A stretch of 64,000 bases of DNA from Platanthera guangdongensis. Taxonomy: Eukaryota; Streptophyta; Magnoliopsida; Asparagales; Orchidaceae. The position numbers and the translations under genes are program-made. The first letter of the stretch is position 1; every line of letters starts with the position of its first letter. Location of the stretch: the NCBI GenBank assembly GCA_039583875.1, contig CM077150.1, positions 5,846,332-5,910,331 of the forward strand. The letters are read 5' to 3'. The notes under the pieces were generated by a model. That model made no database searches. It was not told the DNA's origin and was given only the letters and a program-made list of their open reading frames with translations. Shown here in pieces: positions 21,601-33,600 of the stretch.

Positions 21601-24600
21601 TTCTCCATCGAGTGACTTCCGGCCCTGCCAGCTAGGTGAGAGCCTGGCAGCGGGATCTTCTCGAGGCTAGGGATGACACCGAGTGACTTCCGGCCCTGCC
21701 AGCTAGGTGAGAGCCTGGCAGCGGGATCTTCTCGGGGTCCAAACTCATTCTCCATCGAGTGACTTCCGGCCCTGCCAGCTAGGTGAGAGCCTGGCAGCGG
21801 GATCTTCTCGAGGCTAGGGATGACACCGAGTGACTTCCGGCCCTGCCAGCTAGGTGAGAGCCTGGCAGCGGGATCTTCTCGGGGTCCAAACTCATTCTCC
21901 ATCGAGTGACTTCCGGCCCTGCCAGCTAGGTGAGAGCCTGGCAGCGGGATCTTCTCGAGGCTAGGGATGACACCGAGTGACTTCCGGCCCTGCCAGCTAG
22001 GTGAGAGCCTGGCAGCGGGATCTTCTCGGGGTCCAAACTCATTCTCCATCGAGTGACTTCCGGCCCTGCCAGCTAGGTGAGAGCCTGGCAGCGGGATCTT
22101 CTCGAGGCTAGGGATGACACCGAGTGACTTCCGGCCCTGCCAGCTAGGTGAGAGCCTGGCAGCGGGATCTTCTCGGGGTCCAAACTCATTCTCCATCGAG
22201 TGACTTCCGGCCCTGCCAGCTAGGTGAGAGCCTGGCAGCGGGATCTTCTCGAGGCTAGGGATGACACCGAGTGACTTCCGGCCCTGCCAGCTAGGTGAGA
22301 GCCTGGCAGCGGGATCTTCTCGGGGTCCAAACTCATTCCAACTCTCCGACCAAGCCTAGGTATGACAATCCTGGGGGGGAGGAAAAAGAAAAGCTTTATT
22401 ATAATAAATCGTGTTGCTTACAGGAGATTAGGGAAAAAATCTCTTCAAGTCGTCTCCACTCCAGGTGAGACTCAGGGCCTCGCCCTCTACATTTTGGAGT
22501 CGATAGCCCCCCGACTTCAAAGCTTCCTTCACAATGAACGGCCCCTCCCAACTGGGGTTGAGTTTCCCCACGGACGCTGACCGCCCTGCCGCGTCCACCT
22601 TCTTCAGTATCAGGTCCCCTTCAGCGAACTGCTTGACCCTGACATGCTTGTCGAAGTATTTTGCCATCCTCCTTTTGACCTCTTCCTGCCGGATGGCCGA
22701 AAGGTCTCTCAACTCCTCCACCATGTCGAGGGAGAGCCTCAGTTCCTCCCCATTCTCGGCTTGCCATTCCTCCCGGCCTTCTCTGGCCGTCCCGACTCGT
22801 GGCGTTTGGACTTCAAATTCTATGGGGAGCACCGCCTCGCACCCATGGGAGAGCTTGAAGGGGGTCTCCCCCGTGGCCGTGTTGGGAGTGGTTCTAAGGG
22901 CCCAAAGGACGGCGGGGAGCTGCTCCACCCAACTCCCTCTCAAGTTTTCCACCTTCTTTTTGAGGAGATTGACAATGATTTTGTTCGCCGCCTCCACCTG
23001 CCCGTTGCTCCTGGGGTGGTGGACCGAGGCGAATCTGAGGTCGATCCCAAGCTGCTCGCAAAAGCTGGTGAACTCGGCGCTGGCGAACTGAGGCCCGTTG
23101 TCTGTGACGATGGCCTGGGGCAGCCCATGGCGACAGATGATCTCCCCCCAGACGAAGTTCCTGATTACCTGGGAGGTCACCTTTGCCAACGCCTTCACCT
23201 CCATCCACTTTGAGAAGTAGTCGATCATCACCAGGAGGAACCTTCTCTGGCCGCTAGCCTGGGGAAACGGCCCAACCAAATCCATCCCCCAGATTGCAAA
23301 GGGCCAGGGGGCCGTAATGCTCTTGAGTTGCTGGGCCGGCTGTAGCTGGAGGGGGGCAAATAGCTGGCACTTATGACATCTTTTTGCGAACTCCGCGGCG
23401 TCCCGTCCCAGGGTGGGCCAGAAATACCCCTGCCGGACTATCCTCCCCTCCAAGGTCCGACTCCCGGAATGACTCCCGCACTCCCCGGAGTGGACTTCTT
23501 TCAAGATCCTCTGCGTCTCGCCCTCGGTCACGCAGCGAGCCAGCATCCCGGAAAGGGTCTTTCTGTATAGTTGCCCGTCTTTGAGGAGGTAGTAGGCGGA
23601 CTTGTGTCTCAGCTTCTTCTTGTCTACTCCCTCCGGATACTCTCCCGTGGAGAGGAAAACTATTACCGGGTCCATCCACGAGGGCTGCTGATCGATCTCC
23701 ATGAGCTCCCCCTCTTCAATGGAGGGGCGGAACAGGTCGGTGATGGTGCCCCCCATCCGGGGGCCATGCTTCGCCAGTTGGTCGGCCTGTTCATTCTCCC
23801 CCCTTGGCACGTGTCGGATGGAGAAGGTCTGGAAGGTCCCTATGACCCCCTTCACTTTGGCCAAGTATAACTTCAAAGCGGGCTCCCTCGCTTCGAACTC
23901 CCCGTTGATCTGGGAAGCCACCACCATGGAGTCGGTCAGAACTTCCACATCCAGCACCCCCAGCTCCCTGGCCAGGCGCAGCCCCGCTATCACCGCTTCG
24001 TACTCGGCCTGGTTGTTGGTAATGGGGAAATGTACCACCACCGTCTGCTCAATCCGAGTCCCTTGGGGGCTCTCCAGGACCACTCCTATTCCGAGAGAAT
24101 GCCTTCCTGAGGCTCCGTCCACCCTCACCTTCCAAGGAGCCGGGCAAGTGAGCTCCTCCTCCGCTACTTCCACTACGTAGTCGGCCAAGAAGTCGGCCAT
24201 CGCCTGAGCCTTAATCGAGAGCCGTGGCACGAAGGAGACATCGAACTCGCTTAGCTCCACCGACCACTTGGCCAGCCGGCCCGAGTGCTCCACCCCCTCG
24301 AAGATATTGCGGAGAGGATGGTCTGTCACCACTCGGATCGAGTGCGCCTGGAAGTAAGGCCGTAGCCTCCGGGCCGAGATGATCAGTGCGAACGCAAGCT
24401 TCTCCAAGATTGGATATCGGAGCTCGGCCTTCCTCAGGACTCGGCTGACATAATAAATAGGGAGCTGCCTCTTCCCCTCTTCTCGCACCAAGACGGAGCT
24501 CAGGGCCTCTGCCCCGACCCCGAGGTATAAGAACAAATCTTCACCCTCTTTCGGCCCCTGGAGCAGCGGAGCCTGTGCTAGCTGCGCCTTGAGGGCCTGG

Positions 24601-27600
24601 AACGCCTCCTCGCATTCCTTAGTCCACTCGAACCTCTGGCCCCCCCTCAGTGTTTTGAAGAAGGGGGAAGCACTTCTCCCCTGCCCGAGAGAGGAAGCGG
24701 CTCAGTCCTGCTAGCTTCCCTGTCAACCGTTGGACCTCCTTTGCATTCCGTGGGGATCCCAGCTCCAGGATAGCCTTGACCTTGTCGGGATTCGGCTCGA
24801 CTCCCGCGGGGGTGAGGAGATGCCCCAAGAACTTTCCCCGGCTAGCCCCGAAAACACACTTAAGGGGGTTCAGCCGCATCTTGTATCGGCGCAGGGTGGC
24901 GAACGTCTCCTCCAGGTCCCGGAGGTGGGAGTCCACGTCTCGGCTCTTGATCATGAGGTCGTCCACGTAGACCTCCAAGTTTCTCCCCCTTTGCTCCTTG
25001 AAGACCCTGTCCATCATTTTCTGGTAGGTGGCCCCGGCGTTCTTCAGCCCAAATGGCATCATCTTGTAGCAGTAGCAGCCGTCCCCTGTGATGAATGAGA
25101 CATCCTTTATGTCCGGGGGGTGCATCCTGATCTGATGGTAACCTGAAAATGCATCTAAAAAACTCATTACAGAAAAAACCGACGGCTGAGTCAACCAGCG
25201 CGTCGATCCGAGGCAAGGGGTAACAATCCTTAGGACAAGCTTTATTAAGAAGGGAAAAATCGATACACAGGCGCCAGCGGCCGTCTCCCTTTTTGACCAT
25301 CACAACGTTCGAGACCCAGCCGGGGTATTGGATTTCGGACACGAAGCCCGCTTTGAGAAGTTTTGCCACCTCCTCCCTGATGGGCTCCGCTAGCTTGTCC
25401 GCCGTGGATCTCTTCTTCTGCTGGACGGGGCGTGTTCCCGGGTCCAGGTTGAGGCGGTGGCAAGCCACATCCGCGTCAACCCCCGGCATCTCCGCGGCGC
25501 TCCAGGCAAAGATGTCCACGTTCTTCTGGATGCACTCCAGCATCCTGCCCTGGTCCTCCGGGGTCAGCCCCCCGCTGACGCGGATCTTCTCCACCCTACC
25601 TCCGCGGGTGAGCACCTCTAGCTCCACCACCTCCTCTGCGGCCTCCAGTCTGGACTGCTCCCCCCATCCCTCGGCATCCCCTTCCTCCTGAACGGGGACC
25701 TCTACCTCCATTCCCCCTGCCACGGCCCTTACTTCGACCACTTCCTCCAAACCTCCTCCCGCCTTTTCTGCGCAGCCCTTCACCTCCAGCTCCACCTCTC
25801 CGGCTCCCTGCTCGCTTGCCTCCATCCTCCGCCCCATCTCCTCGGCCCCTTCCTGCCAAGAGATGGTGTTCACCGCGGTGACGTAGCATTCCCGTGCCAC
25901 CTTAGGGTCTCCCCTAACCCTGACCTGCGCCCCCTCAGCGTTGAACTTCAAGCACTGATGGAAAGATGAGGGGACGCAGCGGAAGGCGCTGATCAGGGGC
26001 CTCCCGAAGATTGCGCTGTAGCTGCTGGGGGCGTCCACAATGACGAACTTGCAGTTTCGGGACTGCCCCCCCAGGGTGACATGGAGGCCGACTCCTCCCT
26101 CTACCTCCTTCCTTTCTCCCGAGAACCCGAACAAGGGCCCGTCCGAGGCTAGCACCCTCTTAGCTTCTACCTGCATCACGTCAAACGCCTTCTTGAAGAC
26201 GACGTTCACGGAACTCCCATTGTCCACTAGGATCCGAGTGACCGTGAAGTTCTCGATGGCGGCCTTGATGACCAGCGCATCACAGAACGGATCCTCGTGG
26301 TCCGGCATATCACTTCTGGAGAAGGTGATCCTCTCCTCTGGCGGCGGGGTTTGGGACGTGGAGGCGACGCTCCGCCGATACATGGTGTGGAGACTTGCCT
26401 TGCGGGAAGCCTCGATCCCCACACCCCCGTGGATCACTCCGATCGTTCCTCGGGTCCCCACATCCACCCGGTCTTCACAGCGATCCTCCTCCGTCCGAGG
26501 CAGGACCTCCTCGATCCTCACTTCCTGCCGCACCTCCTCCTGCTGCTGCTGCCGCCCCCTGTTCCCTCTCATCTCCAAGAATTCCGGGCACGTGGCCGTT
26601 GCGTGCCCCTCTTCCTGATGGAAGTCGCAGTAGGGCAGCTCCACCCTGAACTCCCTTCTCCTCCTCCTTATGACCCCTCTCCTTGCTCCCAGAGCTATGG
26701 CCATGGCCTCCTCTTGATCGGGGAGCCGCGGCCTCTGACCCTGCCTCCAGCCTGGGGGGTGGAACTGGTCCTGCCTCCCCTGATAATGACCTCTCCCGTA
26801 ATATCCCCTCTGTGGCCCCTGCCCCTGCCACTCTGGTCTCCAGCCCAGCCTACGGTCGGGCTCCTGGCGCCCCCATCCCGGCTGCTGTCCTTGGAGCTGC
26901 CTCTGCTCCCTCTGCTCCCTCGGCCTGGGCTCCTCCCTCCTCTCTTCCTGTCTTCTTCCTCCCTTCGACTCCTTCTCCTCCTCAGTCGCCCACCTGGCCA
27001 ACTTCCTCGCAAATTCTGGGTTCGACGCCTCCCCGTCGACCTCTCTCGCCGCCCTCTCCATCAGCTCCTCGTAGGAGAGAGGGGGAATCCTCTTCAGCTC
27101 CATGCGGAAGAAACCCTGCTGCAGGCCCAGGGTGAAGGCCATCATCAGACTGTGGCCCGGCATCTCCTGGACCTGGGTGACCTCCTCCTGGAACCGATCG
27201 ACGTAGCTTCCCAACGTCTCGTTCACCCCCTGCTTTATGTGGAACAGGGACTCGGACTCCTTCTTCCTCTTTTTTGCGGTGGTGAACCTCAACATGAACC
27301 CTCGGCGCAGGTCCTCGAAGCAATAGATGGAACTGGCCGGCAGCTGGTGGAACCATTCCCTCGCCTTATCCCGGAGGGTGATGGCGAAGAGACGGCACTT
27401 GAATCCGTCCGACATCTGACGGATGGAGACCACGTCCTCGAACCACTGGACGTGCTGAACCGGGTCTCCCTTCCCGGTGTAGTAAGTCATCTCGGGCTCT
27501 CTGAACCCGTCTGGTACTGGAGCTGAGGAGACCAGCTCGCTGAAGGGGCTGCCTCCCCCCACCTGGCGGGCCGGCGAGTCACGCGGACCCAGCTCGCCGA

Positions 27601-30600
27601 ATCGGCCTCGGCCTGCCGAGCCGGGGAAGAGCTCGCGCCCCGAGAGCTCGCTCCCCCGACCTTCCTCGGCCACTTCCTTCCCGGCTCGCCTGCCCGGAGC
27701 GTCCTCGCCCAAAGAGGGGGCGGCCGCGATCTGGGCTGCCGGAGTCGAACACTCGGCCCGCACGCCGAGTGCGATCTTGACGAGATCCAGCACCTCGTTC
27801 CTGAAGTCTTCAAACATCCCCACTGTCGCGAGAGCTGGGTTGGGCGGCGAGTTCTGCCTGTCAGATCCTTGACCTCCCGTCATTGAGCTCGCCGAAGCTT
27901 TTCTGCACTGACCACTCTCCACGCTCACCGCACCAAGATGTTGAAACCGGAATCCGGCCTCTTGTGGAGTTCGACCCTTGGGGAAGGGGTGGTCTCGCGC
28001 CTACTTCGCACCTGCAAGAAAAACAACGAGAGAGGCAAGGAAAGACAGACCCAAGGGCTCGGCTGGGAGGTCCCACCACAAACCCGGAAGATCTCTGAGC
28101 GCTTCCCCTCCTTAGCCAAGAGCCGAGCTAAGGTACTCTCAGAGAACACTTGAGAATGAGAGTAAGGAAGGCACTGAAAGCGTGTCCTCTGAGGTACCCC
28201 TTGGGTCTTATTTATAGATTTTCAGAATCTGAACTGCCAATAACCAAAAGAACTGACCTGGAAATACCAAAAAGCCCCTGGTTGGGTCTGCCAACAGCCA
28301 ACCTCCGCTGTTCTGAATAGCTATGCGCAGTCCTACCTGGTCTGCCAACAGCGAGGCTCCGCTGCCCTGAGTAGCTATTCGCACCCATGGGGAGTCAGCT
28401 CGCCTCCGATTCCATCCGTGGGAGGCGGGCGCGACCCGGCTCTGGGGCTCGCCTACCGTCACTGGGCGAGTGCGAGCCGATATGGGCGAGCTGCCGGCCT
28501 TTTGCCGGGCGGACCGGTGGAAAGGTCGCATGCGGGGGGTCAGCCGGCGGGTCGCCATTCTAGGGTCCAGCTCGCTCGCCGCGGGTTGCCAGCCCGCCCG
28601 GCTCGCGGCTGCGGGTCGCCAGCTCGGGTCCGGCCTGCTTGCTGCGGGTCGCCAGTCGCGGGTCCGACTCGCTTGCGGCGGGTCGCCAGCTCGCTCGCCT
28701 GAGATGGGCAGGAGCGGGCCAGCCCTTTAGTCGTTCAGCCCGTCCTGCCGCTTGGGTGCGAGTCGCGGGGCAGGCCTGTTCGACCTCCCTGGTGGGACCC
28801 GCTCGCCGGACACAGGGTTGTACAAAACATGTATATATTAATTCTTTGCTAGGAATCACGGATACTTGCTAATGAAGAATGTTAAAGTTAATAATGAAAA
28901 TGTTTATTTAAATTGTAAGTAGAAATGAACAAATTGATAACATTTTCTAATAAAATTTAATTTTAGTATTGAGCAAAGAAGCTCTGGGATTCAGAGCAGA
29001 TGGAGGCGAGGTTGGGAAGAAGATTGATTTTCTATTCTTTCTTATTTTCTTTTTTAAGGTAATGTTTTGGATACTTGGAGGGTTGAAGTTGTTTAGGTAA
29101 GTAAAAAAGATGATAAAATCTTAGCTCTTAAATCTGTCATAGGAAAGAAAATTATTGATGTGATCAGTACTTACGCGCCACACGTAGGATTATGCAAAGC
29201 TATTAAAGTGCAATTTTGGGAAGACTTAGATTATTTAGTAAGAAAAATCCTACAAAGAGAAGATTTTCATAGAAGTAGATTTAAATGAACATATAAGGAA
29301 GGAGAATGTAGATTATACAGTCGTTCATGGATGATTTGGATATGAAAAAAGAAATGAAGTACGAATCATTTAAGATTTTGCAGTAACACATGAGCTAATT
29401 GTGACAAATGTGTTTTTCATAAAGAGAAGAATATTTAATTACGTTTAAAAGTTGGCCAAATAAGTCACAAATTGATTATTTTATGACTCACAAAATGGAT
29501 AAAATGATTTGTAAGCATTGTAAAGTCATATCAGGAGAAAATTTGACAACCCAACATAGGTTAGTAGTGTTAGACGTATAAATTAAATATAATAAATTTA
29601 AAACATGAACAAAAAAGTTGCCTAAATTTCGATGGTGGAACTTGAAGATGGAAAAACACATTGCTTTCAAGACAACAATTATGGAACTAGTAGTTGACAA
29701 ACCTAATGTTGATCCTTTGTCTCATGGAAAGTTATGTTTTCACATTTAAGCCAAATAAAATACATAAAGGATGAAACAAATACAATATTGATGGATGATG
29801 TGGATATTAAAGAACGATGAAAAAGATATTTTTATCAACTTTTTAATGAAACAAAAAATAATGAATTGAACTTGTAAAAGTTAAGTAAATATGAGAAATA
29901 TAGGAAAATAATATTTTATCGTAAAATTCAAGTATCAGAGGTAAATGATTCTCTAAAGAAGATGAAAAATGGAAAGGCGGTTAGGCCAAATAATATACAC
30001 ATCGATGTATAAAAATATCTTGGGAATGAAAAATTTTTGTGGTTTACATGTTTTTTCGATAAAATATTGTAGTCAAATAGGATGTCCGAGCAAGGAAGAA
30101 AAAATATTTTGGTACCTTTGTATAAGAACAAAGGAGATATATAAAAGTATTTAATTACTTATGAATTAAATTGATGAGTCATACTATGAAACTATGAGAA
30201 CGATTAATAGAAAAGAGAGTAAGACGGGAGACTAACATCTCGGAGAATCAATTTGGATTCATGCCAGGGCGGTCGACCATGGAACTTATACATCTCTTGA
30301 GGAGACTCATTAATAACTACCGAGAAAGAAAACAAGATTTGCATATGATGTTTATCGATCTTGAGAAGGCTTATGATAGAGTTCCAAGAGAAACCTTTTG
30401 GAGAGTCTTAGAAAAGAAAGGTATAAATGTATCATACATTGACATAATCAAATATATGTATACAAATTCAGTGACAATGGTGAGGACATCTGGAGGATTA
30501 ACACACGAATTCTCTATCACTGTTGGCTTGCATCAATGTTCAGCTTTAAGCCCTTATCTCTTTACCCTTATCTTAGATGAGCTCGCCAGACATATCTAAC

Positions 30601-33600
30601 AAGCAAAACCTCGGTTTTATTGTTTGTGGATGATATCGTTTTGGTCGATGAGACGCTCGAGGGTGTAAACGTAAAACTTGAATATCGGTGAGACACTTTA
30701 GAAAAGAATGGTTTTAGGTTGAGCAGGGCAAAGACAGAGTTTATGGAGCTTAAATTTAGCAGTGCAAGAAGGATGGATACTTCGTTAATAAGTTGAGTGA
30801 TCAAAATATTTTCTGTGGTGAGTGTTTTAAATATCTTGGATCGATAGCTCAAAATGACGGAGGTATTGATAAAGACGTGACACAGATTCCAAGCAGGTTG
30901 GTTGAAGTGGAGAGGCACGTCAGGGATCTTATGTGATCGTAAAGTATCATTAAAACTTACGGGCAAGTTTTTCAGTACTGCAATTAGACTAGCCATGATC
31001 TATGGTTCTGAGTGTTAGACAGTGAATTGTGTACATGAGCAAAAAATGGGAGTTGCGGAGATGAGAATGCTTAGGTGGATGTGTGGACACATGAGATTGG
31101 ATAAAATTAGGAATGAATGTATCAGGGATAAGACAGTAGTAACAACAATTGCAGAGAAGATGCGAGAAGCTCAACTAAGATGGTTTGAACACGTACAAAT
31201 GAGACCATTAGAGGCACGTGTTAGGCGTTGCGGGAGTCTAGTCAATAGGCATGTTAAATGAGGGAGGGGTAGAGCAATAAAGACTTGGAATGAAACTATA
31301 AGGAAAGACATGATGTACTTAGGCATTAGTGAAATTATGACAAAAGATAGAGCACAATGGCGACAAAGGATCCATATAGCCGACCCCACTATAGTGGCAT
31401 ACAGGCTTGAGTGTTGTTGTTAAGATAATGTTTTGGGATTTATTATATTTGGAAAAGGTCGACATAATGCAATCTTGGGTTAATGGAGATTGATAGAGTT
31501 TTTAAGAAAAATGAACTTTGCAAACACTTTCATTAAACATTTTAGGTATCATGTATTGTATATCCAAAATATTTGAGTTGTAAACTTTGGAAACATGCCC
31601 CTAAACTTTAAATTTAAAAAATCTGGATACTCTCGAGCAAGGTTGCAGATGTCGGATGTCGGTGACATGTCAGTTTGGATTTTCATGTCGATTTTTTATA
31701 TATTGGGGGATATGTCATGATGTTTCATATATTACGACACTAACTATTTTACTAACATATTGTAATTTCTAAATATTAAAAACTTTATGCAACATTTAGC
31801 ATATAATACCTTAATTATAAAAAATTTATAAAACTAGTAATTTTAAGGAACTTACAACTATATATTATTTCTATGAGATCAAAATTTTTAAAATTAAATT
31901 TCAAACATATCTTATTATCCATCACTTATAGACTCATCTATAGTCTGCAGAGTAGATAAAATATGATCTTCATCTGATAAACCATCTAGATCTGCCTCGT
32001 CCACCTCAGATGTTTTTTTTTTCCCTTTTTTGATAACTAATTGTAACTCCTTTGCCTGTAGCTAGTCTTGATGGCCTCCTTTCATCATGATCAGTGTCGA
32101 CTATATTGCCAATTTGCGCCCATGTCAATCCCTCTCCGGGAAAGACTTCATCATCATCTTCATTTTCATCCTCCTCAGAATCAACATTCACTATCCACTC
32201 TTGTACCTTTTCGAAATCTAAATTCTTAGTGCCAATGGATCTCGAGATATGGTTGAATATTTCGACTTCAATAAAGCATCTATGTTGCACCGAGACGGGA
32301 CACGCGATACGACACGACACGACACGTGATTCGTCAATTCTCAAAAAATACCATATTTCGACACGTCGGGACACGTATATTCAATATTCATTTTTTATAA
32401 TTATGAAAATCGTAAAACATTTAACAAAAAAAAAAAATTTTAACAATTAACAAATATTTAAATAAATTAAATCTTTTTTAAATATTACTCATCAAATATT
32501 GAAATGCACAATTTAACAAATGATCAAAAAATGATAGAATATTAATACATTACTATTATATATCATCAGTAAAAATAATGGATTCACATGCAATTTTTTT
32601 CCCCCACTTTCAATATTTCTTTTTCTAGAGAAAATATATACGTCACTAGTAAATCCACTTTCACTACTTGAAATGCTAGAAAGGGGTAAAGACACTTCCA
32701 AGACAAATTGTCACCCGTTTCACCATAAGTAGCTAACTTAGGGACTCGCGTGTCTGATTGAGCGGGACACACGTGTACGATTGAGCGGGACACGCGAGTC
32801 CCACGTGAGCCAGCGTGTCGGATTTCCGACTCGAGTGTCAGAGAGTCGGACGAGTGTCGAACTCTCCAACACCGACACGCTGGGTATTTTGAAGCGTCAG
32901 TGCTTAATAGTAAAGCATTGACTTTTACAAATACTAGATAGTTCAATCTTTTGTTGTCAAGTTTATTCCTCTTCTTAAATTGTTTCTACAAAATGTTTAA
33001 AAAATGTTAAATAATGCATACAATCATATAATAAGATATTTATGTTTAACTAAATAACTAAATTAATGCATATCATCTTGAAGGTGCTACAGTTGCTCTC
33101 ACAGTCAGAGGACGAAGTAGTCAGACTCAATATCTTTATAGTCATAGTTTTAAGGTGTGGCGTATCAACACCGTTAATCATCAATTAATGTACTGTGAAA
33201 ATTAAAATGACAATACTATATATTAAAATGTACTTGAATTTAAGTTGAGATTTTGTAGCGGTCTCTTTGTCATGTCTTTACCAAATAACCATTGTTGGCA
33301 TTGGTAAAGATCAATCTAGCACTGATGTGATCCTGTGTAGAAGGATCTTTTCTATATATCTTTAAGAGACACTCAACAAAACAACACATAAACCTTTCAT
33401 CAGCCAATAAGACAACATGGAACAAGGTAGCAGGGCGGCAAGGCAGCTGGGCAGCTGGGCAGCAGGGCAACCTATTCTAACAGCCACCATGTTACAACAA
33501 CCACAACCAACAAGGCAACCATCCAATAAGGCAGCAGGGAGCAGGGCGGTAGGGCAACAACAACCAACACGACAATCACAACCAGCAAGACAACCATCAA

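Larger units (their letters stand above)
16233..28824 (-). mobile_element. 12.6-kb Tat-lineage Ty3/gypsy retrotransposon
   Basis: This is a complete LTR element in minus orientation. It has 886-bp LTRs (16233-17118 and 27939-28824) that start TGTTGAAACC and end GGGTTGTACA. The TSD is AAACA (16228-16232, 28825-28829). The order on the - strand is 5'LTR, PBS, gag, protease, RT, RNase H, a second RNase H-like domain, integrase, a tandem-repeat array, PPT and 3'LTR. Dual RNase H and the repeat-rich 3' part are typical of the Tat/Ogre/Retand group. Two spliced genes lie on the opposite strand between the array and the 3'LTR. Confidence 0.93.

Noticed and set aside
21231..22196. 321-residue frame on the - strand
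   Set aside because: It reads through the 147-bp array, whose period is a multiple of three. The 'protein' is the repeat read six times.
21003..22335. CRISPR-like repeat/spacer array
   Set aside because: The repeats are directly contiguous units with no unique spacers, and the DNA is from a plant.
26297..27526. 409-residue + strand frame
   Set aside because: It is the antisense shadow of the Tat gag region and is Pro/Leu-rich, as expected from the complement of Arg/Gln/Glu-rich sequence. There is no TATA box or splice model, unlike genes A and B.
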